The notes beneath the pieces were generated by a model that did no database searches, was not told where the DNA came from, and worked only from the letters and a program-made list of their open reading frames with translations. The translations under genes were made by a program, and so were the position numbers. Source: Luscinia megarhynchos (taxonomy: Eukaryota; Chordata; Aves; Passeriformes; Turdidae). Taken from it: DNA of 64,000 nt. The DNA lies in NCBI GenBank assembly GCA_034336665.1, contig JAPFBE010000002.1, positions 15,292,906 through 15,356,905 of the forward strand, given 5' to 3'. Below are positions 11,904 through 22,249 of this stretch, one piece after another (positions within the stretch are counted from its first letter, which is position 1; each line of letters starts with the position of its first letter).

Positions 11904-14900
11904 TAATTCTTCTAAGCCTTATTTGCCTAACAGCATGGAAACTGCCAGCATTTTAAGAACTGCTATCAGATAACTTGAAATGACATTACACAGACCATAC
12001 AAACAGCAAACAGACTCTAGTGACTGTTTTCCTGGATCTGATCTGAGGTGCAGCATGGTTTTGCTACACGTAGACTTTAAGGTTGCTGGACAACCTGAGT
12101 CCCTAAGCTTCTGTGGTAAGAGAAGTTACACAATACATTGCAAGGACAGGGCTCTGAGAAATTTCACGTGCTGGGGACTGATCTGAAATTTTAATTTATA
12201 CCCTTGCCAGTCCAGGGGGTTGTTTTTCTCTGCTTCTATCTTCTCATACTTTGCTGTCAATACTTAGTCAGTGAGATGAGAAAACTGTTGCATAATTCCT
12301 GAATTTCACTTTTAGGACTGTTTTTCTGATGCATCCAGGGTCACAGCAGTACAGAGAATTCCCAAGGCAGAACTCCCTGTGCTACACGCTAACTCAAAAC
12401 AGTCACAGAGAGAGACAGGCGGTATGGATCTCAACCGCAGAGATACTCTGAGATCTTGAAAACACTTGTGCATGTACTGAACTCATTAAAAGGAACACTG
12501 TTATTTTCTAGGGGGCTTTTCACATGTTTCAGAAGATGCCTATTAGGATGACAGCACAGACAAAACTAGTAAACTTACAAAGGATACTTCTATGGAAGAG
12601 GGAGGTGAACAGAACAAATTCCCCAGAACAAACTGTATTTCTAGTACACAGTTATGCATCCTTTCACAAATATTTCCTCCATTTAAATAAGATTATGAAA
12701 AGATTTTCTCATCCCCTGCATATAATGTCAAATTCAAATTACTCTTCTTATTCACTAGTATTTCTCATGAACTTCTAATCTGGTTGCATTTAGGGTCTCT
12801 ATTTTTCTCAAGCCAGCTGCCTCCCCTCCACCCCTCCATTTTAATAAAACCTGTTAGATGCTTCAGAGTCAAACATGAACAAAAATCTCCCATTCCCTCC
12901 AAAGTATGGCATTCATGAAGATATCATTAATAAATAAACATTCTCTAGTATTCTGTTTCTTTTGTCTAGCTTATTGGTGTTGAGAAACCTTCTTCTTCAT
13001 TTATTTATGTTGGTATTTTATTTCCTTATTGAGTTTCAAAGATGAAAAGAGAAAAATAAGTACCATGGAAATAGCTGATAGATTGAAATGACCAAGAATT
13101 TTCCCAGGGAGGTAAAACAAAATATGCTTTAATATTTTAATAAGATGTTGGTGTCTCATTATTTCATTACTATACCTGCTTTTAATATGGACTGCATAAC
13201 ATTCTGTGTATGAGAGTAGACAGCAAGTCAGTATAGTAAAATCAATGTGCAGGAATGCAGTTTCTCCTAATTCTAATTTAATGATATTGCATTTTAGGCC
13301 CCTAAATGACTGTTGTGCTTTGAAGTGAGGCAATCCTGCCTCGTCCAGCCTTATTCAAATGGTAGAATATGTGCAGATTAGACAGCACGTCAGTTTTGCA
13401 CAGATCCACTGAGGTCCCACACATTTTCCTGCAGCAGATGCAATATCCTTACCTTTTCCCAAATTCTCTAGGAATACACTGCATGGTAGCATACTTGCAG
13501 CTCCCAGTGAAAAGACAACATGCAGGACCAGGTCAGCAAGTGGGCTGAGGTCTTTTTGTCACCTTATACTTCATAACAGATCTTGGTAAATAGAGCAAAT
13601 GTCAAAAAAAATTATTGCTCAGACTCTAATTTCAAAACCAATTGATAAACCTCAGTGAAAATTAACAGACTTTGACAAATGCTAATTGGGTAGGCAGGAT
13701 GCTCATCTTAGGTCTGAAAATAGTCTACCTTTCGTGTCTTAAAAAATCCAAGCACTATATCTGATTCTTATATGCAATTAATATGAAATTTTAATTGTTT
13801 CGTGTTGCCTGAGTCCATTTTTCAAAGCCACAATAATTCTTTGGTACAATTAAATCCAATTTGATCCTTGTACATGGCTTACCAAAGGACAATGTAGTAT
13901 CTTTCTACAGCACTGTTAACACACTCCCAGCTGTATTTTCTCAGCAAAAGTCCTTTCTAGAGGTGAAAATGGAGGCATTAGAGCACAACGTGCTTTCTGA
14001 ATCCTACTTCATAACCTCACACCTTATATGAACTGTGAAACTTAAGACTAAGGGACAAACATGACAAACCAGCCAAACAATACTATTTTTATTCTCATGA
14101 CAAAGCCTGAGTTTGGTTGGTAGAGTTTTTTTACTTCTTTTTAAAGGCAAAAGTCATGCCTTTTCCAACTGAGGACAATAAAGGCTGTAAGAATGCCTAG
14201 AAACCTCACATTACCTTACTGGGTTGCAGCAGTAAGTATGTAGATGCTACACTGACGAAACTCCCGCTAGTCAAGCAACAACATGCTCAAACTTCCACTT
14301 GTACTGCAAAATAAAACAACAGAAAACCAACCTGCTGCATAGTTTTGAGGCCATAGCCCTTGGGGCTAGAATCTTACAGGTTAAACTTACAGGTAAATTT
14401 TTGACAGAATTTGACTTTCAAATTTGTAGGGTAAATATAGAAAGCAATAGTGACTCAGTGGAGGCAGAGTTCCTCCCTTGTGAGTCACTTCTGCTTGGAT
14501 ATCACAGGAAGATGGGAGCAGTGCTGTATACCTGCAGGTGTCACCTTACCAAGGGATCGTGCTACAGAGATCCTGACCTTTTGGCAGGGTGTGAAGAAAG
14601 CCTCCACGATCTTTCACAAACAGAGGGTTATTCCACTTCAGTGTTTAGGCCAAATTCTAACTTACCTCATTTCTACCTACTAAAAAAAAGAAAACAGACA
14701 AGAAAAAAAAATCTCTCTGAACCAGCAGAGATAATGTGGTCTGACAGTCCTTGAAGAAGAGGAATGCTGTGTTACAGAGGAGCGCTGGCTGTACCACAGC
14801 AGCAGGTGGTGAGACTCAGCACAGGGTAGTAAATCTCTCCAAGGTCCTTCTGGAATGACGGCACTGAGCGGCCATCGCATGCTGCTGTTTTTTTTAACAA

Positions 14901-14953
14901 ATCACATCTAATCCAACAAGTGGAACCACCTAAAAGCTATTGTTATATTGCAG
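10431..14953. other. Intergenic DNA, no gene seen
   Basis: AT-rich sequence with a short (TTTA)n run at 11030-11045 and the CA/TA microsatellite listed separately. A tandem GATTGTACAAGTT pair sits near 10632-10661. At 14450-14488 two AP-1-like sites, GTGACTCA and TGAGTCAC, face each other as an 8-bp inverted repeat with a 23-base loop. No coding exon or RNA gene was recognised. Confidence 0.55.
11850..11899. repeat. (CA)n-(TA)n compound microsatellite
   Basis: Roughly eleven CA dinucleotides run directly into about fourteen TA dinucleotides without interruption. It is an uninterrupted compound dinucleotide repeat and therefore likely to be length-polymorphic. The TA part can extrude as a cruciform, which often causes sequencing slippage. 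Confidence 0.95.
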
Positions 14954-14963
14954 CTATTTTTAG
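14954..14963 (+). promoter_or_regulatory. Consensus MEF2-like motif
   Basis: CTATTTTTAG matches the MEF2 consensus YTAWWWWTAR exactly. MEF2 factors drive cardiac and skeletal muscle genes, and the gene about 7 kb downstream, RBM24, is muscle-enriched. Such motifs are common by chance in AT-rich DNA, so this is only a candidate site. Confidence 0.25.
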
Positions 14964-17660
14964 TTGAAGAAACCAAGACTGCAAAGTAAACTGGATAGTA
15001 AGAAGTTCAGACTAAAAATACTTGACAGCAACATGATATCTTTGGATGAGAAAACATGGTTGAGCTAGTAAACAAGCTACATTCTCCTACAACACAACTC
15101 ATGAGCACAGGACGGGTGAGACTGGCAATATGCTGTCTGTCCAGAGAGAGGACAGTGCATAAATGGGATGACCTTCAGCTAAAGTCCATCTTCCCTCCTA
15201 AATCCTCTCTTCAGCCCTTGCAAAGAAGCTCTAGTCTGACTGTCCAAGTCACAACATGAAGAACTCCTCCACATCCCTAGCAAAAGATGCAGTGAGAAGA
15301 AGATGGAGCACAAATTTAATTCATCTGCTCTTCCTCTATCTGTGTTTGTGCCCCAGATACCTCCAAAGGAAAGGAGAGGACAGTTCTCTGGAGCAGTTCT
15401 CTCTCTTCTTTGCTCGTGCTGTGGTTAGCAGACATCCCTGGGTGAGTGCTGAGGAACACTGAAACTTCTCTTTTCCTCTTAATGAAAAAGTAGTGAAGGG
15501 AACATTTTGGACTCTAATTGCTTCAGCAGTGAGGTGAAAGCAAATTTTCTTGCAGTTTACCCAGCACAAGCAATACAAGAACTAAGTCCTTAAAAAATAA
15601 AAAAAGGTTGGGTTAAACTTGACAAATGAGGATGTGGCACTTTTTGGCCATAAATTAGAACTTTCCAGCTCTCTGACAGGAAAGCACGAGGCACTCCTCT
15701 GGAGGGCTGAGAGTGGAAAAGGCCACTAACATGGCTATTCCTGAATCCAGAGCTACAGTACTATGGCATTCATGTCATCAGTTTCTCACTAAGGACTAAG
15801 GGGTTGAAGTGTGCTTGAATGAGCTCTTCACTGCATTTCTATCCATGTATCCACTTTTCTTTTCTACTAACCTACTTCTGCTAAGAGATGTGCAGTGTTC
15901 TGTGAGGCTGATGTCTGGCATACAGCTTGTCGACTGCCAGTTTAATCCCTTGTAATAATAACTGGCAAGGGTTTAGTGGCTGTCTTTCACCAGCATCCCC
16001 ATATTTGTTTCTTTTTTTCTTTTCCCACTTATTTGACTGCAGGTCAGATGCAACCTGATGTAATTTGGTTTAATTTCTTTGCTTTTAGCAGTGCTTCACC
16101 ACCTTAGACTGGTTGAGAATTTTTTCTCAACAATATTCTTTGTAGCAGACTTCTTGTTCCACATACAAAATACAAGCAAGTAATGAGTTACGTGTTTTAT
16201 CAGTCCAGGCTATGTGTATATGGCTCAGCAGACAGGTCCAAGCACTGGTTTTCCCATTGGGTACTATGGTGGGGTGGGTGTACAACATTTTAAAGATGCA
16301 CAGGAGTGTGCTTAGCAGGCATTCATGGGATTTTGCAGGTTTGTTAAATGTCTGTCTCTTAGTTGCCTGTGAACAGGACAGGTAAGTATGAGACTCAGAT
16401 GTTTCACACTCCAATTTCTAAACTTTAGCTAGTCTGCAAATCCAAATTTATTGCTTCCCTGACACAACTGCCTTGCTTGTTGTCAACATTAAGAATCATT
16501 TTTCTAACCCTGAGTGTGTCACATAGTGGGTGTGAGAGCTTTGTGATTTTGCAGGTTCAGCCACCGGCATCAGCGGTCCCTCCATTACAGTTTCCTAGGA
16601 CAACTTCAGTTCACACCAGGCACCAGCCTCATTCTACCTTCTGACTTGTTCTAGCACTGGCCAGCACTGTTCAGTATAGCACTCATGACTTGGTATTCAT
16701 AAGCCCTTTCCCTTGGGATTTTTCCTAACATACATTTCCTCATGTTGCCCTACCAGCATGACATGCATTGTAACTTTTATGGATGCATTCAACCTTCTGA
16801 CTTCACTCATCATTCACCCTGGCTTCCCCTGACATGCCTATTATTTTCCTAGAGATAGGCAATGTGTCTTAAATCTGCAGTTCCACAAGCTTTTTGTTGA
16901 ATTTTGTTTGCCAGATCACTGAAATTCTATGGTACTTCTTCCACTGCCCTTTAAGGGAAAAAATATTCCCATCAGAAACTACACCTGGTGGTTGACATTT
17001 GGTGATTTAATTGGGAATAAGGGCATTTTCATAGTTGAAGATCATGTGGCTTAGAGCTCAGATACTGTAACAAAAGGGACTTTGGAATATGGCAATATTA
17101 ATAGGTTTCAGGGGGGAAAATCAATCCCATGATGAAATCTGTTAGAATGGAGACACTATCAGGAGATAAGTAGTGGAAGCTTCCCCAGTTAGGAAGCCTT
17201 TAGCTGAAATTCATAATTCAAGAACTTATCCTAGATAAAGATTGTAGATCAGCAAGAAGAGAGAGAAGATGATGAGGTTTTTAAGTTTCTCTCATGTGAT
17301 CTGTTGGAACATGAGCGTACCACCTACTTTATGCTTTCCTGAAAAAGTCAAACTATCACCCATGTAGCACACCCTGAGCAGAGCAGAGGTTAGACATTCT
17401 GCTCTTCTCTGTAATGGGATGTGGTTGGTGGAAGTACACAGATTAGCAGACAAAGCCGTGCCTAATGTTGTTAGCCGAATGCTTTCACGGAGCTATGGCA
17501 TTATGGAACTTCAGCAGAAATGTCTCACTGACCAAACTGATGGTCTTACTAGGTTAACAGAGAAAGAATTACTTTTATTTTCAGCCCTGCATAACAAATC
17601 ATGGTGGTTTAGGCCCCAGGCATTCTAATAATAGCGTCAGCAAATAAAATGGATGTGTAA
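14964..17660. other. Intergenic DNA, no gene seen
   Basis: No coding, RNA or mobile element was recognised in this block. Open frames are short and unremarkable. Small simple-sequence patches (T-rich near 16010-16025) are the only notable composition. Confidence 0.55.

Positions 17661-17750
<90 letters not shown>
17661..17750. repeat. Perfect (GTATAT)15 hexanucleotide microsatellite
   Basis: Ninety bases consisting of fifteen perfect GTATAT units with no interruption. The unit is alternating purine-pyrimidine. A minus-strand open frame across it reads as a long His-Ile alternation purely because of the repeat and is not a gene. A perfect array of this length implies recent expansion and likely length polymorphism. 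Confidence 0.98.
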
Positions 17751-20700
17751 AGAAATTCCAGCTGCATTTAATTGATGGTGCAGTGAATGTTCTGAAGACC
17801 ACTATTATTTACTGAAATAAAGCACTAGCAAGAATGACTGGTGTGCAATATAATCACGGGTCTTTGTTGTTTCCAGAAACCTAATGAATGAACACACAAC
17901 ATCCATTGGTTTCCAACATGACAGGCATATGGTGTTCATAAATAAATAAAAAGCATGATATTACAGTTACGCTGATACCACTGAGTGGCAACATTTGGTA
18001 AACTGGAAAGCTGTCTATCCTATCTTACCTCAACAGCAAAAACACAAAATCTCTGAGTAAAACCAATTAACTGTGACTGAGAGCTTTTGGGGTTTCCTCC
18101 CATTACAGCTGTGTTACTAGGTTCCAAATGAAATGCTAGGTCACTTTCTCATTTACAGCTTCAGATATATATTTTAAAGCCATTGAAATTACATAGAAGA
18201 TAATTGTCAGCTACAATACCCTTCAGCAACAATACCTCCATACCTAGGAGAGATTCCCAGTGATACAAAAGACTGCATTATATTCTACTTTGATTTAAAA
18301 CTGAGATCCTGAAAAGGCCAAAATAGCTGCCTACAGGACCAATAATGCTTTTTTACAGTGATCTGCTGTTTGTGGTACTTACCAAAACATGGGTGACCCT
18401 GGTTCAATTTCCGAATTTCCATACATTTAGGAACCTCAGTTTCACATCTCTCCCAGATGTGATGTCTCCTAGAAACTCCTTTTTCCATATTTTCTCACTT
18501 CTTGCCCAAACTGCCACACTTTCACCAGTGGCATCACTCCTGCAAAATTTGCAGCATGCAGGAATACATTTCTTTCTGCTACACTTGCATTTTGAAGCCA
18601 CAACCATATCCCTAGCAGTAAATCATCAGCTGACCCATCTCAAAACACCAAATGCACCAAAATACATATTATCTCAAGCAATTGGGAAAACGACACTGAA
18701 GTTGTCCACAGACTTCCCTTCAGTACAATGAATGCTATACTGTCCATGCCTTTAAATCTTAAAATCCATTAGTCTGACTGCAAACTTAGCCAGACATCCA
18801 GCATGGCCAGGTAAATACTGTCCCATTAACTCAAGCTAACTCCAGGCTCATCCTCATCTGAATTCATCCAGATTCATCAGTTTTCTGTGGTGCCTACAGG
18901 TTCTGTAGATAAACCTCGCTCTTCAAGCTTTGCAGAAACCTAGCCCTAGCACAAAGACACAAGGCTCAATCAGTCCAGAACATTTTTACAACGGGTGAAT
19001 CTGAAAGAACTCCCTTCCTAGGCTATTTGTGGTAACCTCCTTTGGGTTAAGACTAGCCCAAAATCTGGAGTTAACATATGGTACAGGAAAGAAGCATACA
19101 ATATATTCCTGATCACTAAAGTGTTCAAATGGTCTTTAATTAATTTTGATATGATAGGGGTCACCTTTCTCTTTGAGTAAACCTAAAGCGATGATTAAAA
19201 CTGAGATATGGTTGGAAAATATTTTTATTTCTGAGGGCTGCTGAAGGAGTAGCTAGCCTGGTGTGAGTAGAATCGTATCAGCCACAATTCAGTCATAAGA
19301 TCATGCATCCAAGAGCTGGAGGCCTGTGTTTGTTTTTCACAGGTTATGCCACACAAAAATAAAGGCTACTGTTGACAGTGGACTGAATGGACTAGAGGAA
19401 GTTGCAAATGATGAGGTATCACTTCTCTGAGATTTAGGTAAGGATTCATAGGAATCTTAAGGCTCAAAATTCATACCCCAGATTCTGTCAGGACCACCAA
19501 AGCACAAAAAGGTCCGATGCTAGAAGGGATGTAAGGTAAAACTTTGTTTTGAGGAGTTATCTTCAATAGTAGGAGTTGTTTTCCCGTGATAGTGTTAGTG
19601 ACACAGTTCAGTTATAGGAATGAATGGGCTAAAGAATTGTATTTATTCCTGAATTTTACTGGGATTGCCATCTTAAACTGAGGGTGCTAATACAGCAGTA
19701 GGACTGTTGTAGCATAGCTTACAGAATATATTTTGATTTATCAATGGTCAGCCTTTAACACTTGTTGTCACTTCTGATTTTACAGAAGAGCATATTTTAG
19801 CCTGTCAGAGTAGGCTGAAAACTGTACTGCAGATACTTTGAATCAGCAGTACAAACAGAGGCCGCACAATGAACCCTACCTAAATACAAGAAGTTTGTCT
19901 TTTGTTGAGACATAGGTGTGGAAAGTTTGGGGTTTTTTTTCTGAATCCTGGAAGACCTGCTGTTGCTGCTAGACCAAAAAGCTAGATTTTGGGTTTGGGT
20001 CTGTCAAAGTCATCAGTCTTCCACTTGGGCTGAAAAAGGTGAACTCCTAAACATATCTGCAAGTATGCAAATCTGCAAATGATGCTTTTCTGGCCTTAAT
20101 GGCCTTAATGCAGGAGCTTGTGTGATGACTGGAAAGCCAGCTAATTTACCCTTCGTGCAGACACCACAAGACACTCAGGAGTGCTGGGCACAGCATGAGA
20201 AAGGAAATATGATGGGGTGGACTACATCTGGTTTTAGGTGAAGTTCATCTTCCGGGTTCACAGCGTCTGAGAAGTTAAATGCAGTACTGAGTGGGCTGTG
20301 TGCTGCAGGGCTCCATTGAGCACTGACACCCTTAGCTGGGCTACTATTTAAGTTCAGGTCACTGGCTAGAGTTTAAAGTTACGATTAGCCCTTGGAACAG
20401 AAGTGGCTGGAGTGTCAGGTTTAACACAATGTTCCAGACCAACAGGAGAGTCAAGCTGGAAGAAGTGGGGACAGAGTTAGCTGACCTAACTGAATTCAGG
20501 TCAAGGTTAAGGGCTTGTCATAATTTCAGCTGAAAAACAACATTTATGCTTATCCTGCTGGTGTTGCTAGATTTCACTTGAGTTAGTCTTAACATGTTAA
20601 ACCAAATCTAATCTAGAGAGTCTGAAGGATCAAGAAGGGTTTAGTGACAGCATGGCTTAGGATTGTATACGCCATTAGGACTAGAAAAACTATGGATGAA

Positions 20701-21339
20701 AAAATCAAATAGAGTTAATGTTAGATATGGGCAAACAGGGCCTGAGTTTAGGGCTAAACTCGTAATGGTTAATGTTTGGTACCAGCGGGGCTGAAGAATT
20801 TTGTCTAAGTCCATCCTGCAAATTATGCATTGCTCTTTTTTCTAAGAGAGAGAGAGACTTCATAGAGAAAAGTCTAGCAGACGGAGGAAGAAGGTACTAG
20901 AGGAAAAAGACAGTACTAATCAAAACACAGTATTTATCAAGACTTTGGGATCACAAGAGAATGGTTTAGAGGTCTGTACACATCTGTTTTCCCCAATCTT
21001 TAACCTTCCTCCCATCCATCCGGTCTCCTTGTGAGTCTCCCTTCCTCCCAACTCCCACAGTCCTCCGTCTCTTCATGTCACACAGACATTCCTTTCTTTA
21101 TGTTTCTCTTCATCCTTCCCAGTCCCATCACTGGACAGAGGCAGCAAGAGAAGAGAAAAACAAGGGAAACAGCTTTACCATTTTTTTTTTCATCTTGTGA
21201 CCAAACGAACAGCAAGAACCACAACCACCAGCACCACCACAATAAAAATGGATGCGTTGCAGCACCGTAATTTTGCTAGCCTGGAGAGAGCAGCAAGTGG
21301 AGGTTGCAGAGGTTTGACCACAAGCCTTCGGGGAGGGAT
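17751..21339. other. Upstream flank of RBM24, no gene seen
   Basis: Non-coding sequence leading to the RBM24 CpG island. Between about 20.19 and 20.80 kb there is a noticeable excess of TTAGG/GTTAAGG-like words in degenerate form. A short GA run (20848-20858) and an A/C-rich patch (21212-21250) occur near the island. No coding exon, RNA gene or mobile element was recognised. Confidence 0.55.
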
Positions 21340-21555
21340 CGAAGCATTCGAGGACCGCCAGCACCCAGTGAGCCGGCTGTGCCCGCGGGCTGTCTGGCCG
21401 GCCGGGCAGGGCTGACCCCACCGGACCGTGTCTCCCGGCACTCGCTGTTCGCAGCAAACCTGCCTCGAAGGGCACCGGGGCTCCCCGAGGGGCACCTCTG
21501 AGCCGCCCCTTTGCCCGGCGGCGCCGAGGCGCGGTGCCGCCGCTCGGGGGGCATC

Positions 21556-21574
21556 CAGCTGTTGCCAACAGCTG
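21556..21574. promoter_or_regulatory. Double CAGCTG E-box palindrome
   Basis: CAGCTGTTGCCAACAGCTG is a 19-base dyad that is symmetric except for its central base and holds two CAGCTG E-boxes. CAGCTG is the preferred core of MyoD and myogenin, and paired E-boxes are typical of myogenic targets. The site lies about 510 bp upstream of the RBM24 start codon inside the CpG island. The motif is seen directly. Use by myogenic factors is inference, consistent with reports that the frog orthologue is a direct MyoD target. Confidence 0.45.
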
Positions 21575-21958
21575 TGTGTCAGCCCCGGCTGCGCCGCGGC
21601 CGAGCGCGGGGTCCGCCCCGCCGCCGTCCCCGCCCCTGCGAGGAGGAGGAGGAGGAGGAACCGAGAGTGCCCGACCCGGTGGCTTTTAGGGGGGAGGCCA
21701 CTCAGTTGTTAGAGCCCAGGCCCTGCACTCCTCTTGCGGCTGCTGTTTCTGCTCGTTTCCAGCGCTACGGCCGCCAGGCTGGCTGCTGCCCGGCCTCCCC
21801 TCCTCCTTTTGCCGGTACCTACCTCAAAACCGCCCGAGGCTGCGAGGCTTCGCTCTTGAAGGAGGAGGAAGCTGGGTCTGCAAAGGCAGAAGGGAATTGC
21901 ATTGTAGCTGGGTGGCGGGGGGAAAACGGGGGGCGGGGGAAGAGAGGAGGAAAAAAAA

Positions 21959-22081
21959 AATAAAAAGGAAAAAAAAGAGCGGGGCTGAGTCTGGAAGCGG
22001 GTCTCGCCGCCCAGGACCCGCACGCCCCGGCGGCCACGCGTGGGTGCAGATCGCGGCGCGGCGCGCAGGGCCGGGCGGAAG
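21959..22081 (+). other. RBM24: Probable RBM24 core promoter and 5' UTR
   Basis: An A-rich stretch with a TATA-like ATAAAAAG at 21959-21966 is followed by GC-rich leader. An in-frame stop (TGA at 21986) precedes the start codon and no other ATG lies between, so the ATG at 22082 is the first available start in its frame. It sits in a fair Kozak context with A at -3. The true transcript start is unknown, and the TATA-like word may be irrelevant in a CpG-island promoter. Confidence 0.45.
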
Positions 22082-22249
22082 ATGCACACGACGCAGAAGG
22101 ACACCACTTACACCAAGATCTTCGTCGGGGGCTTGCCCTACCACACCACCGACTCCAGCCTGCGCAAGTACTTCGAGGTCTTCGGGGACATCGAGGAGGC
22201 GGTGGTCATCACCGACCGGCAGACGGGCAAGTCCCGGGGATACGGCTTT
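22082..22249 (+). CDS. RBM24: RBM24 coding exon 1 (residues 1-56)
   Basis: Starts at the ATG of [12 protein letters not shown] and encodes the first half of the RRM: beta1 with RNP2 (IFVGGL), helix 1 ([11 protein letters not shown]), beta2 and the loop leading into RNP1. It ends after TTT (Phe56), immediately followed by the donor GTAAGT at 22250, phase 0. The junction cuts the RNP1 octamer between Phe56 and Val57. Compared with my recollection of the mammalian protein, the small differences (Ser for Ala near residue 25, Asp for Glu at 36) are conservative. Confidence 0.96.

Noticed and set aside
17599..17802. Minus-strand frame with long His-Ile repeat
   Set aside because: It is produced entirely by the GTATAT microsatellite.
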